A model generated the notes under the pieces. It saw only the letters and a program-made list of their open reading frames with translations. It was not told where the DNA came from and ran no database searches. A stretch of DNA of 50,412 nt from a virus, in the IMG/VR virus record IMGVR_UViG_3300049203_000028, positions 1 to 50,412 of that record; one strand, given 5' to 3'. How positions within the stretch are numbered: position 1 is the stretch's first letter; the number at the start of each line of letters is the position of its first letter. Shown piece by piece: positions 21,808 to 29,328 of the stretch. Position numbers and translations under genes: made by a program.

Positions 21808-22322
21808 TTGATCATCCCCGCTTTGCGTGCGCGCGTGAGCAGGGCACCGAGATTCTTTTCGGATTCGTCGCATGCGGACTTATCGTCTAGGTCGAGTCGG
21901 TCGACATTGATATTCGCCCATTTGGCGGCATCCTTCAACGCTGTGAGCAGTTCTTCAATCGTGGGCGGATTGGGCGGGTCGATCTCGTCCAGCAGATCGC
22001 GGGCATTGCCAACCCATGTTGGCAGTTTTGCGCCTGCAGGGGCGTACGCCATTTGTGATTTGACTCCGTCGCGCAGCACTTCGACGAGCAGGTCGGCGCG
22101 TTCCTGTGCGGGGGTGAGGTCAAGCGCCTCGACGTTGAACTCGCGGTCGTTAACGAGGGTCGCGGACTCGACCTCCGTGTGATGCAGGTTGATCCCTGCA
22201 AACGTGACCCTGACGCCATTGCCGATATCCCGAGCCTTCAGAATTACGTTGCGACGATTTGTGCCCTCGACCGCGAGGATGTCGCCGGGCTTGAGTTCGT
22301 CGGCGCGTTTGGTGATGATCAT
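21804..22322 (-). CDS. Hypothetical protein, tandem paralogue B (172 aa)
   Basis: The start at 22322 has AAGGAG about eight bases upstream. The protein opens with ITKRADELKPGDILAVEG, a beta domain like that of its paralogue, and ends with DPPNPPTIEELLTALKDA and LLTRARKAGMIK, matching the neighbour's end. The middle (VEVLRDGVKSQMAYAPAGAK) differs strongly. Diverged twin genes in an accessory block can reflect antagonism of variable host targets, which is inference only. The stop overlaps the paralogue's start (ATGA). Confidence 0.7.
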   Translation of the reverse strand: MIITKRADELKPGDILAVEGTNRRNVILKARDIGNGVRVTFAGINLHHTEVESATLVNDREFNVEALDLTPAQERADLLVEVLRDGVKSQMAYAPAGAKLPTWVGNARDLLDEIDPPNPPTIEELLTALKDAAKWANINVDRLDLDDKSACDESEKNLGALLTRARKAGMIK

Positions 22323-22338
22323 TTCTTGTGCTCCTTGG

Positions 22339-22425
22339 TTAGATGCCGAGACCCCATGCAACTAGCAGTCCCAGCGTTACGAGTCCGGCGACCGTGGCGA
22401 GGTCGACGGCAATTTCATCGTCCAT
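22339..22425 (-). CDS. Tiny single-TM peptide (28 aa)
   Basis: The ORF (MDDEIAVDLATVAGLVTLGLLVAWGLGI) is a nearly pure membrane helix with an acidic start. GGGG lies about seven bases before the ATG. It overlaps the end of the upstream lipoprotein gene by 11 bases and fills an otherwise empty gap. The size and overlap leave real doubt. If expressed it would be an inner-membrane peptide beside a lipoprotein gene. Confidence 0.4.
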   Translation of the reverse strand: MDDEIAVDLATVAGLVTLGLLVAWGLGI

Positions 22426-22621
22426 CCTTGCACCCCATGTGCGAGTGGCCGTCTGCGGCGATGCGCGGCGTCAGGCTTTTCGTTTCCCCCGTGCTCAGGT
22501 AGTTGCAGCCGGTGACGCGGTCAACGTAGAGCACGGGGTCGATGAAGTCAGGGTTGACATCTCCCGTGCGGGGGCTGCAGGCGGACAGCAGGACTGCGAG
22601 AGTGATGGCGAGATACTTCAT
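22415..22621 (-). CDS. Small lipoprotein (68 aa)
   Basis: The N-terminus MKYLAITLAVLLSACS is a short lipoprotein signal with the lipobox LSAC at residues 12-15, so Cys15 should be lipidated. The mature part is about 54 residues (SPRTGDVNPDFIDPVLYVDRVTG...) with two more cysteines. GGAG is about eight bases before the ATG. It lies outside the lysis cassette, so an envelope role such as superinfection exclusion is more likely than a spanin role, but this is inferred. The translation start overlaps the upstream stop (ATGA). Confidence 0.72.
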   Translation of the reverse strand: MKYLAITLAVLLSACSPRTGDVNPDFIDPVLYVDRVTGCNYLSTGETKSLTPRIAADGHSHMGCKDGR

Positions 22622-22830
22622 TTTTCGGTCTCCCATGCTGCGTCGATCAGGCGTTGCGCCAGCTTGCGCGCCTCGTCGGGCGTCATGCCGATTGCGATAC
22701 CGTCAGCGGCGTTGGATGCTTTGAAGCGGACCTTGATGCCGAGCGCGTGACCGCCGCCGATCGTGATGATCGGTTCGTCGACCTCGATTTGCTTCGCGCT
22801 GGTCATGTTGAACTGTCGTTCGATACGCAT
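22618..22830 (-). CDS. Small hypothetical protein (70 aa)
   Basis: The 70-residue protein has TGGAGA about eight bases before the ATG. It shows a beta-rich N-terminus (QIEVDEPIITIGGGHALGIKVRFKA) and a C-terminal helix with TPDEARKLAQRLIDAAWETEK, a pattern common in small phage proteins of unknown role. There is no membrane segment. The stop overlaps the lipoprotein start. Confidence 0.65.
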   Translation of the reverse strand: MRIERQFNMTSAKQIEVDEPIITIGGGHALGIKVRFKASNAADGIAIGMTPDEARKLAQRLIDAAWETEK

Positions 22831-22851
22831 GGTTGATGTCTCCAGGTGGGG

Positions 22852-23058
22852 TTAAGCGGCAGGTTTGCGAATCAAGAATTCCAGCAGGGCTAGTGCGTTG
22901 GCTGTACATTCCGCCTTTGTTTCACCGCACACGGGGCTGCTGAACGCGGTGACACCTAAGTTGGGGTGATCCATCGACTGCCGTGTGTACACCTCTCGCC
23001 CTTCGGAATCTAAAAGCCGCCAGGGGTGGCGGCTGTAGTTTAGCTTTTCGATTTTCAT
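22852..23058 (-). CDS. Small hypothetical protein (68 aa)
   Basis: The ATG at 23058 overlaps the upstream stop (ATGA). The N-terminus (KIEKLNYSRHPWRLLDSEGREVY) predicts a short beta domain, and the C-terminal helix (ETKAECTANALALLEFLIRK) is amphipathic. It has no known family and no membrane segment. Without a ribosome binding site it should be co-translated with the first gene of this operon. Confidence 0.62.
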   Translation of the reverse strand: MKIEKLNYSRHPWRLLDSEGREVYTRQSMDHPNLGVTAFSSPVCGETKAECTANALALLEFLIRKPAA

Positions 23059-23291
23059 TGGAAGTACATCGAATTGTGGAAACGGAACGTCGCTTCGTCG
23101 TCGCCCGTCAGGGTCAGTACTTCGTAGCTGCCGTCGCAGGCGTTCAGGCAAACGATGGTGTCGTCCGGGTAGACGTAGAACGACTGGCGGACGGTCAGGC
23201 CGCGCACTTCGCTGTAGAAGTGGCACTTTGCCGACTCGACTTCAACCAAGCAGCCGGTTTCGATATCAGCGAAGAGTTGCGAAGCGTTCAT
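23055..23291 (-). CDS. Hypothetical protein (78 aa) directly behind duplicated promoter
   Basis: This is the first gene after the second copy of the duplicated promoter/leader. GGGGGAA lies about eight bases before the ATG at 23291, which was preferred to an upstream ATG inside the leader. The product is beta-rich (CLVEVESAKCHFYSEVRGLTVRQSFYVYPDDTIVCLNA) with four cysteines and no membrane segment. The family is unknown. The position predicts high expression early in infection. Confidence 0.7.
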   Translation of the reverse strand: MNASQLFADIETGCLVEVESAKCHFYSEVRGLTVRQSFYVYPDDTIVCLNACDGSYEVLTLTGDDEATFRFHNSMYFQ

Positions 23292-23300
23292 TTTTGTTCC

Positions 23301-23371
23301 CCCGTTTGCGCTTCGCACATTGCGTCGCGTCCATGTGTTGAACTATACGCCGTTTATTCGTATTGGTCAAC
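23301..23371 (-). promoter_or_regulatory. Duplicated promoter and leader, copy 2
   Basis: Read leftward, TTGACC (23370-23365), a 17-base spacer and TATAGT (23347-23342) are identical to copy 1 at 20344-20414. Over 71 bases only five differ, all in the transcribed leader. It drives the genes from 23291 down to 20457. Confidence 0.85.
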
Positions 23372-23383
23372 AACAAAAAGCGG

Positions 23384-23587
23384 TCATTCGGCAGGTTCGT
23401 ACGATGGGCAGTTCTCGCCCATGTCAGGCCAGATGCCTACGCGGGACCAGTACGGCCGGATGATGCATGCCGGTAGCGGTGGCGGGACGAAGTCGACCTT
23501 GCATTTACCGTGGCGGGTGCGCTTGATGCGGCCGGTCGGCGTGCGCGGGAACTCGGCGTATTTACAGGTTTTGCAGGATTGGCTCAT
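23384..23587 (-). CDS. Small Cys-rich protein, zinc-finger-like (67 aa)
   Basis: The 67-residue protein has cysteines at residues 5 and 8 (QSCKTCKYAEF) and later single cysteines in HGKCKVD, LPACIIR and ENCPSY, consistent with a small zinc or disulphide-stabilised fold. It is proline-rich in the middle (DFVPPPLP). The ATG overlaps the MazG-like gene's stop. No family can be named. It sits just upstream of the promoter at 23370. Confidence 0.68.
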   Translation of the reverse strand: MSQSCKTCKYAEFPRTPTGRIKRTRHGKCKVDFVPPPLPACIIRPYWSRVGIWPDMGENCPSYEPAE

Positions 23588-23847
23588 TTGCGGCCCCGTT
23601 CCTCGTCGCAGACTTCCATGGCGAAGCGGACAGCCATCGCCGCGACCTGGATCGCCTCTTTGCGCATTGCTGCCAGATCGCGGTTTTTCTGTTTGGTCCA
23701 CACGTGGGCTTTCAGTTCGTCGACTTCTTCCAGCAGGACGGCGAACCCCTCGTGTGCGCTGTTGAACGCCGGCCAGTTCTCGCGGGCTAGACTGATTTCC
23801 TTGTAGACATCGTGCAAAGTCTTGTTTGTGGCATTCGGTTTGAACAT
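23584..23847 (-). CDS. MazG-like nucleotide pyrophosphohydrolase domain protein
   Basis: The 87-residue helical protein carries HEGFAVLLEEVDELKAHVW, matching the ExxE-type metal-binding helix of MazG-like enzymes, and a later KEAIQVAAMAVRFAME helix, which matches the second motif region. Phage MazG-like proteins hydrolyse (d)NTPs, and some lower host alarmone levels. This one is short and single-domain, so activity needs a dimer or tetramer. AAAGGAG lies upstream of the ATG. Confidence 0.78.
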   Translation of the reverse strand: MFKPNATNKTLHDVYKEISLARENWPAFNSAHEGFAVLLEEVDELKAHVWTKQKNRDLAAMRKEAIQVAAMAVRFAMEVCDEERGRK

Positions 23848-23860
23848 TGCAATTTCTCCT

Positions 23861-24403
23861 TTAGATGGGCGTGACGATCAGTCGTTTGTTGGTGAGGACT
23901 TCTTCTACTTTGGACAACAGGTATTTGTGCCCGTTGTGGTTCAGGTACATCGTGCCGGTTTCCCGGTCCTGCTCGATGACGTTGTAAAGCTCAAGGTGCG
24001 CGAAGTTGAATTCCGGCGTTCCGTACTTCGTGATGCGCACGAGGTCCAACTTGTTGAGTGCTTTGGGTGATGGCACCTGATCATGAAAAGTCTCAACGAT
24101 GGACTGAAGTTGGACGTACACGTGGTCGCCGCCGTACTGCAGCGCTTCGCAAAATTTCTGGACAAGCGGTCGATGTTCGTCACGCACGAGGAAAGTTCGT
24201 TCGTGGAAGTTGTTCACCATCGCGTTGATGAACTTGCGGCGACCGACCTGGACTTCCTGCCGGCGTGCTTCCTGGTCTTCCATCAGGCAGGCAATGCAAC
24301 TGCCGTTGCTGACGTAGCGGTCGGAGTTGTGGCCGCGTCGACATGGCTTTCCGGTGTTGAAGACCTTCAAACCGGCAGCGGCGGCGTCTGTGCGATTTTG
24401 CAT
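23861..24403 (-). CDS. HNH/endonuclease VII-like zinc protein
   Basis: The 180-residue protein starts with GLKVFNTGKPCRRGHNSDRYVSNGSCIACL, a four-ligand Cys/His treble-clef that is widespread at the N-terminus of phage HNH and endonuclease VII-like proteins. The usual downstream catalytic HNH residues are not obvious. The C-terminal 120 residues (FLVRDEHRPLVQKFCEAL, YLNHNGHKYLLSKVEEVL) form another domain. It may be a DNA-binding derivative rather than an active nuclease. AGGAAA is about nine bases before the ATG. It is the first leftward gene from the divergent control region. Confidence 0.65.
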   Translation of the reverse strand: MQNRTDAAAAGLKVFNTGKPCRRGHNSDRYVSNGSCIACLMEDQEARRQEVQVGRRKFINAMVNNFHERTFLVRDEHRPLVQKFCEALQYGGDHVYVQLQSIVETFHDQVPSPKALNKLDLVRITKYGTPEFNFAHLELYNVIEQDRETGTMYLNHNGHKYLLSKVEEVLTNKRLIVTPI

Positions 24404-24418
24404 TTTTGGGATTTCCTG

Positions 24419-24543
24419 CTGTTTGTGTGTATTGTACTGTGATTACATCTTAATTTTCTAAGTCTCTCACATTACAATACACACAATCAAGGGTTTTAGA
24501 GAAAACACCAAAACTAAAATCCAATCACAATACACACAAACAG
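24419..24543. promoter_or_regulatory. Divergent control region with three ACAATACACACAA boxes
   Basis: The AT-rich gap between the leftward accessory block and the terminase genes holds a perfect 17-base inverted repeat: CTGTTTGTGTGTATTGT at 24419-24435 and its complement at 24527-24543. A third copy of the core lies at 24474-24486. Each core includes a -10-like TACAAT or CACAAT: one reads leftward (24436-24431) and two rightward (24473-24478 and 24526-24531). A smaller inverted repeat, ACACCAAA/TTTGGTGT, lies at 24505-24512 and 24556-24563. This is probably the main late/early switch. An origin with iterons is an alternative. Confidence 0.6.
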
Positions 24544-24600
24544 GCGTTTCTGGCGTTTGGTGTAAAATTGACGGACCACAACTGACGAACGCGTGACGAT

Positions 24601-25302
24601 ATGAGCAATGACGAACCAACACTGAACGATTGGCTGTTCATCGGTGAGTACGTAAAAGATTGGAAGCCATCGGCGGCGATGCGGCGGGCTGGGTTCTATC
24701 ATGGTGACTTCGCGGGACAGGAAGCGTACCGCCGTCTAAAGAAGCCAGCCGTCAAACGAGAGATCGAAAAAATCAGGGAAGCGGCGAAGCAAAAAGTACA
24801 ATTATCAAATTCAATCATAGTAGACGACATCCTCAACGTGCTGACGGCGGACCCCCGCGACCTCATCGAGATCGTGACCGAATCGTGCCGTTACTGCCAT
24901 GGTGAAGGCCATCGCTACCAGTTCACGCTGAATGAATGGACGCGATTGCAGACCGCCCATCGATGGGAGAACAAACCGGAACCCGACATCCTGGGCGGCC
25001 TGGGCTTCAATCCCAACCGCGATCCACATCCAGGTTGCCCAGAGTGCTTCGGCAACGGCGTGGTCGTCGAGAAGTTGAAGGACGTGCGCGACCTGTCGCC
25101 GGCCGCCGCTGCTCTATATATAGGGGCCGAGCGCACGAAGCACGGCATCAAGATCAACATGCGCAGCAAGGACGCCGCGAGGGAAGCTGCAGCCCGCATC
25201 CTGGGCATGAACAAAGAAACGCACATCCTGAAGGACGGCGGCAAATCGCTGGCCGACATGACGGACGAACAGTTGGAAGCATTGGCGAGGGGTGAGGGGT
25301 GA
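24601..25302 (+). CDS. terS: Terminase small subunit
   Basis: The 233-residue protein fits the Terminase_2 layout: an N-terminal HTH region (LFIGEYVKDWKPSAAMRRAGF... AYRRLKKPAVKREIEKI), a helical oligomerisation part (QLSNSIIVDDILNVLTADPRDLI) and a zinc-binding insert with CRYC and CPEC. It would recognise phage DNA and load the large subunit for packaging. No good ribosome binding site precedes the ATG. The large subunit follows by a GTGA overlap, which confirms its identity. It heads the rightward structural block behind the divergent control region. Confidence 0.88.
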   Translation: MSNDEPTLNDWLFIGEYVKDWKPSAAMRRAGFYHGDFAGQEAYRRLKKPAVKREIEKIREAAKQKVQLSNSIIVDDILNVLTADPRDLIEIVTESCRYCHGEGHRYQFTLNEWTRLQTAHRWENKPEPDILGGLGFNPNRDPHPGCPECFGNGVVVEKLKDVRDLSPAAAALYIGAERTKHGIKINMRSKDAAREAAARILGMNKETHILKDGGKSLADMTDEQLEALARGEG

Positions 25303-26801
25303 GCATCTTCCAGCGTCAGGCCGCCGCCGAACTGTTGCGCCGTCGTCGCGCCCGTGTCGACCCGATCCATTACGCCGAGTACATCGACGTCCCTGGGCGG
25401 CCGGTCGAAGAGGAGGCGGAGGAAGGCGAGGTCGTCATTGACGCGCCGGAAACGCTGCTCGCGGCGCATCACAAAATGATTTTGCGCGAGGTCGAAGAGT
25501 GCTTCTTGAAGGACACGGGGCGCTTGATGATCTTCATGCCCCCTGGATCGGCCAAGTCGACGTATGGATCGGTCGTCGCGCCGTCGTACCTCATGGGCAA
25601 GTACAAGAAGACGCGCATTGGCCTCGCCAGCTACGCAGATTCCCTGGCGCTCAAGATGGGCCGCCGCACGCGCTCGATCATCAACCAGAAGCGCTACAAA
25701 CAGACGTTCGATTGCGAACTGTCCAATGAGTCGGCCGCCGCGAACAATTTCAAGCTGACGAACGACAGCGAATACATGGCGACCGGCATCCTGGGCGCGT
25801 TCACCGGCAATCGCTTCGAAATGTTGATGATTGACGATCCGGTCAAGGGCCGCGAACAGGCCGACTCCGAGACGATCCGCAATAAGACGTGGGATGCGTT
25901 TCACGATGATCTGTTGACGCGCCTCGTACCGGGTGGGTCCATAGTTGTCATAATGACAAGATGGCACGAAGACGACCTCGCCGGCCGCATCCTGCCGGAA
26001 GACTGGAACGGGGAGTCGGGCGACATCCAAGGGCGCGACGGTAATACGTGGCGCGTCCTGTGTCTCCAGGCGGAATGTGACAGCGAAACGGACCCGCTCG
26101 GCCGCGCGAAAGGTGAGATGCTGTGGAAAGAGTGGTTCACGGAGAAGCACTGGGCGCAGTTCCGGGGCGAGGCTCGCACCTGGGGCGCACTCTTCCAGCA
26201 GATACCGAAGCCGAAAGACGGCCTGATGTTCAAGCCGGACAAGATCGAGATTGTCGACACGCTGCCGGCCGGGCGCATCACCTGGGTTCGCGGGTGGGAC
26301 TTGGCAGCAACGGAAGGCGGCGGCGCGTACACGGTGGGCGGCCTGCTGGGCATCCATCAACCGACGCAACGCCCGATCATTGCGGACATTGCGCGGTTCC
26401 AGAAGGCGCCGGGCTCGCGGGACGACTCGATACGCAACGTCGCGGTGATGGACGGCCGCACGGTCAAACAGGACATCCCTGACGATCCAGGCGCAGGCGG
26501 CACGGCGCAGACGGAATACCTCGTCAAGAAGCTGAAGGGATGCCCCGTCGTGTTCGGCCCCGAATCGGGCGACAAGGAAACGCGTGCCATCCCGCTCGCG
26601 TCGGAAGTCAACATCGGCAACGTGATGATGCTGCGCGGTGACTGGAATCGGCCGCTGCTGGAAGAGATGCGCGCGTTTCCGAACGGGACGTACAAAGACC
26701 AAGTCGACGCCCTGTCGCGGGCCTATTCTCGCCTCGTTCCCCTTCCCGGTAGAATGCAGATCAATAAAACCCTCCTCAACAAAGTCAAGGCGCGATCATG
26801 A
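25299..26801 (+). CDS. terL: Terminase large subunit
   Basis: The 500-residue protein has an ATPase domain with a Walker A variant PPGSAKST (81-88) and Walker B FEMLMIDDP (about 173-181), followed by an ITWVRGWDLAAT segment that carries the first catalytic aspartate of the RNase H-like nuclease. It is the motor and nuclease that cuts and packages DNA into the prohead. The GTG start overlaps the small subunit's stop. The next gene overlaps by ATGA. Confidence 0.93.
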   Translation: MSIFQRQAAAELLRRRRARVDPIHYAEYIDVPGRPVEEEAEEGEVVIDAPETLLAAHHKMILREVEECFLKDTGRLMIFMPPGSAKSTYGSVVAPSYLMGKYKKTRIGLASYADSLALKMGRRTRSIINQKRYKQTFDCELSNESAAANNFKLTNDSEYMATGILGAFTGNRFEMLMIDDPVKGREQADSETIRNKTWDAFHDDLLTRLVPGGSIVVIMTRWHEDDLAGRILPEDWNGESGDIQGRDGNTWRVLCLQAECDSETDPLGRAKGEMLWKEWFTEKHWAQFRGEARTWGALFQQIPKPKDGLMFKPDKIEIVDTLPAGRITWVRGWDLAATEGGGAYTVGGLLGIHQPTQRPIIADIARFQKAPGSRDDSIRNVAVMDGRTVKQDIPDDPGAGGTAQTEYLVKKLKGCPVVFGPESGDKETRAIPLASEVNIGNVMMLRGDWNRPLLEEMRAFPNGTYKDQVDALSRAYSRLVPLPGRMQINKTLLNKVKARS

Positions 26802-26998
26802 CCATCCACGCATACACCGAAACGACCGACTACCGGAACTATCCGGCATACATCAACGTCAGCGAGAACCGCTTCGTGCCGGGTCAAGTGCTCGTCAGCG
26901 TTCGGAACCGCGAGTTCACGACCCCGAGCGTTATCGGCCTGGATCACGAGCAACTGCAGGCGCTGGCCGACGCGCTCAACGCATACCTGAAGGGCTGA
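26798..26998 (+). CDS. Small hypothetical protein between terminase and portal
   Basis: The 66-residue protein starts by ATGA overlap with the terminase. It has a beta-rich N-terminal part (YINVSENRFVPGQVLVSVRN) and a C-terminal helix (LDHEQLQALADALNAYL), with no membrane segment. Small proteins of this kind are common at this site, and no role is known to me. It ends two bases before the portal ATG. Confidence 0.65.
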   Translation: MTIHAYTETTDYRNYPAYINVSENRFVPGQVLVSVRNREFTTPSVIGLDHEQLQALADALNAYLKG

Positions 26999-27000
26999 TC

Positions 27001-28419
27001 ATGAAATTCCACATTGGCGAGCGTATGCGCGCCTGGGCGCGAGGGCTGAAAGAGTCGGACGTCGGCGCGGCGCAACCGCAGTTCGGGCCGCCGGCCATGC
27101 TGCCGGGCGTGATCCCCGATGGCGTCAAACTCGCGATGGACAACGAGATGCAGGGCGTCTACGGCTACGCGAACGCGATGTACGGTTGTCAGCAGACGTT
27201 CCCCGGATACCCCGTGCTCGCACAACTGACGCAGGTTGCGGAATACCGGATGTTGTCGGAGAAGACCGCGCAGGCGATGACCCGCAAATGGATCAAGGTG
27301 CATTCAAAGGGCGACGACGACAAGTCCGAACGTATCTCGCAAATCGAAGACGCGCTCACGCGGTTTAAGGTGCGGGAACTGTTCACCGAGGCGGCCATTC
27401 ACGACGGGTTCTTCGGTCGCGCGCAACTGTTCGTCGACCTGGGCGAGCAAGACGGCGACGGGCTGGCAATCCCGCTGTTCGAAGACTCGACGATCATGAA
27501 AGGCAAGCTGCGCAAATTCAAGTTGGTCGAAGCGATGTTCACCTATCCGAACTCGTACAGCGCGTCGAACCCGCTGCGTGACGACTACTTTAACCCGTCG
27601 TCGTGGTTCGTGATGGGGCAGAAGGTGCATTCGACCCGGCTGTTGACGTTCGTCGGCCGCCCGCTGCCGGACATCCTCAAACCGGCGTACAACTTCGGCG
27701 GCATGAGCATGTCGCAACTGGCAATGCCGTACGTGAACAACTGGCTCAAGACCCGCGAAAGCGTCAACCGTCTGATCTCCAACTATTCGACGTCGGGCGT
27801 CTCGACGAATATGAATAACGTCCTGATGGGTGACAGCGGCGACGATCTGATGGCCCGCGCGCAGTTGTTCGCCGAGATGCGCGACAACCAAGGGCTGATG
27901 TTGCTCGACAAGGACACGGAAGAGTTCTTCCAGTTCAACACGCCGTTGTCCACGCTCGACCAACTCCAGGCGCAGGCACAAGAGCATATGGCGTCCGTCG
28001 CGTCGATGCCGCTGCCGATCCTGTTGGGCATCACGCCGTCCGGCCTGAATGCCAGCGCCGAGGGCGATATTGAAATCTTCTACGACCATGTGCGCGACAT
28101 GCAAGAGCGTCTGTTTCGCGACAATCTGACGAAGGTCGTCAAGTTGATCCAACTATCCGAGTTCGGCGACGTCGACGACGACATCGTGTTCGACTTCGTG
28201 TCGCTCTGGCAGCAGACCGAATCGGAACTCGCAGCGAACCGCAAGAGCGACGCCGAAGCGGCTGCGGTCCTCGTCGAGATCGGCGCGGTGACACCGGAAG
28301 AGGTTCGCCAGAAGTTGGCCGACGACGAGTACAGCGGATTCAACGGCCTGGACATGGGTGTCAAGATCACGCCGCCGGCTGAAGAGGAAGCCGACCCGCT
28401 GCCGGGGGATGACGAATGA
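27001..28419 (+). CDS. Portal protein (DUF1073 type)
   Basis: The 472-residue protein matches DUF1073 portal proteins: an N-terminal YANAMYGCQQTFPGYPVLAQL region, a central FVGRPLPDILKPAYNFGGMS, and a C-terminal part with MPLPILLGITPSGLNASAEGD, a hallmark segment of the family. It should form the dodecameric ring through which DNA enters the head. The start at 27001 has AAGGG about eight bases upstream. The longer open frame overlaps the terminase and was rejected. The acidic C-terminus (EEEADPLPGDDE) is followed by an ATGA overlap with the head morphogenesis gene. Confidence 0.9.
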   Translation: MKFHIGERMRAWARGLKESDVGAAQPQFGPPAMLPGVIPDGVKLAMDNEMQGVYGYANAMYGCQQTFPGYPVLAQLTQVAEYRMLSEKTAQAMTRKWIKVHSKGDDDKSERISQIEDALTRFKVRELFTEAAIHDGFFGRAQLFVDLGEQDGDGLAIPLFEDSTIMKGKLRKFKLVEAMFTYPNSYSASNPLRDDYFNPSSWFVMGQKVHSTRLLTFVGRPLPDILKPAYNFGGMSMSQLAMPYVNNWLKTRESVNRLISNYSTSGVSTNMNNVLMGDSGDDLMARAQLFAEMRDNQGLMLLDKDTEEFFQFNTPLSTLDQLQAQAQEHMASVASMPLPILLGITPSGLNASAEGDIEIFYDHVRDMQERLFRDNLTKVVKLIQLSEFGDVDDDIVFDFVSLWQQTESELAANRKSDAEAAAVLVEIGAVTPEEVRQKLADDEYSGFNGLDMGVKITPPAEEEADPLPGDDE

Positions 28420-29216
28420 CCGAATTGCGCGCACCTGGGAAGGCCGTCACGCTCAAGCCAGTGCGGCCGAACGTGGGCGTCGAAGTCGCCTATCAACGGG
28501 CGCTGACGGACCTCGTCGACGACATGACCAAATCGATTTTGTACTGGATCAGCGCCGCGTATCGAGCCAACCCGCCAGCTATGGCGATGGACGCGACGCC
28601 GTCCGAAGAACTGCGAAAGGTCATGCGCAAGTTGGCGCGGCGCTGGATTCGATTGTTCGACGAGGCGTCAGTCAAGATCGCGGATGCTTTCGCCACGCAG
28701 GCGCAGGCGCAGGCCGAACGCACCATGGCGAAGGTTCTGAAAGACGCGGGGTTCTCCGTACCGTTCAAGCCAACCCCCGTGATGAAAGACGCGTTCGACT
28801 CCGTGCTCGTTGAGAACGTTGCGTTGATCAAATCGATCCCGTCGCAGCAGTTCACCGCGATCGAGGGCGCCGTCATGCGTAGCGTGCAGGCCGGGCGCGA
28901 CCTCAAGACGTTGCGGGAAGAATTGCTCGCCCTGGGCGCGAAGTCCAAGAATCGTGCGGCGTTGATCGCTCGGGACCAGAACAACAAAGCGACGGCTGTC
29001 GTCACGAAGGCGCGGCGCTTGTCGCTGGGGCTGACCAAGGCGAAATGGCGTCACAGTCGCGGCGGCGTTCACCCGCGAAAATCTCATGTAGAGGCGGACG
29101 GAACGATATATGATGTCAACGTTGGATGCCTGATCGACGGCGAGTACATCATGCCCGGCGAGAAGATCAATTGCCGCTGTACGTCATCGGTCGTCATCCC
29201 TGGAATCGACGACTAA
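28416..29216 (+). CDS. Minor head protein (SPP1 gp7 / Mu F-like)
   Basis: The 266-residue protein has a long helical N-terminus and a C-terminal domain (about 170-266) typical of phage head morphogenesis proteins: LIARDQNNKATAVVTKARR, then WRHSRGGVHPRKSHVEADG and a final GEKINCRCTSSVVIPG. Members of this family bind the portal and are needed in few copies in the prohead. It overlaps the portal stop by ATGA. Two tiny membrane-protein genes follow. Confidence 0.9.
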   Translation: MTELRAPGKAVTLKPVRPNVGVEVAYQRALTDLVDDMTKSILYWISAAYRANPPAMAMDATPSEELRKVMRKLARRWIRLFDEASVKIADAFATQAQAQAERTMAKVLKDAGFSVPFKPTPVMKDAFDSVLVENVALIKSIPSQQFTAIEGAVMRSVQAGRDLKTLREELLALGAKSKNRAALIARDQNNKATAVVTKARRLSLGLTKAKWRHSRGGVHPRKSHVEADGTIYDVNVGCLIDGEYIMPGEKINCRCTSSVVIPGIDD

Positions 29217-29232
29217 CCACATGGAGAAGAAA

Positions 29233-29328
29233 ATGGCACTCATGATCATTGGCTATCTGTTGTTCGCTGTCGCCCTGGGTGCGCTCGGCGGCATCGTGTC
29301 CGAACATCTCAAGGTTGAGAAAAAATGA
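29233..29328 (+). CDS. Tiny single-TM peptide (31 aa)
   Basis: GGAG lies about seven bases before the ATG at 29233. The product (MALMIIGYLLFAVALGALGGIVSEHLKVEKK) is one membrane helix with a basic tail, probably facing the cytoplasm. The next small gene overlaps its stop by ATGA, which supports real translation. An in-frame ATG at 29221 would add four residues but lacks a site upstream. Membrane peptides are unusual among head genes. The role is unknown. Confidence 0.6.
   Translation: MALMIIGYLLFAVALGALGGIVSEHLKVEKK

Noticed and set aside
24915-26702. 595-codon minus-strand ORF opposite the terminase genes
   Set aside because: Terminase motifs on the plus strand are clear. The minus frame has shadow composition and no start signal.
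27001-28419. Anti-CBASS (Acb1) activity for the DUF1073 protein
   Set aside because: The family name in some databases mentions Acb1, but this protein shows the portal pattern and position. I saw no evidence for a nuclease domain.
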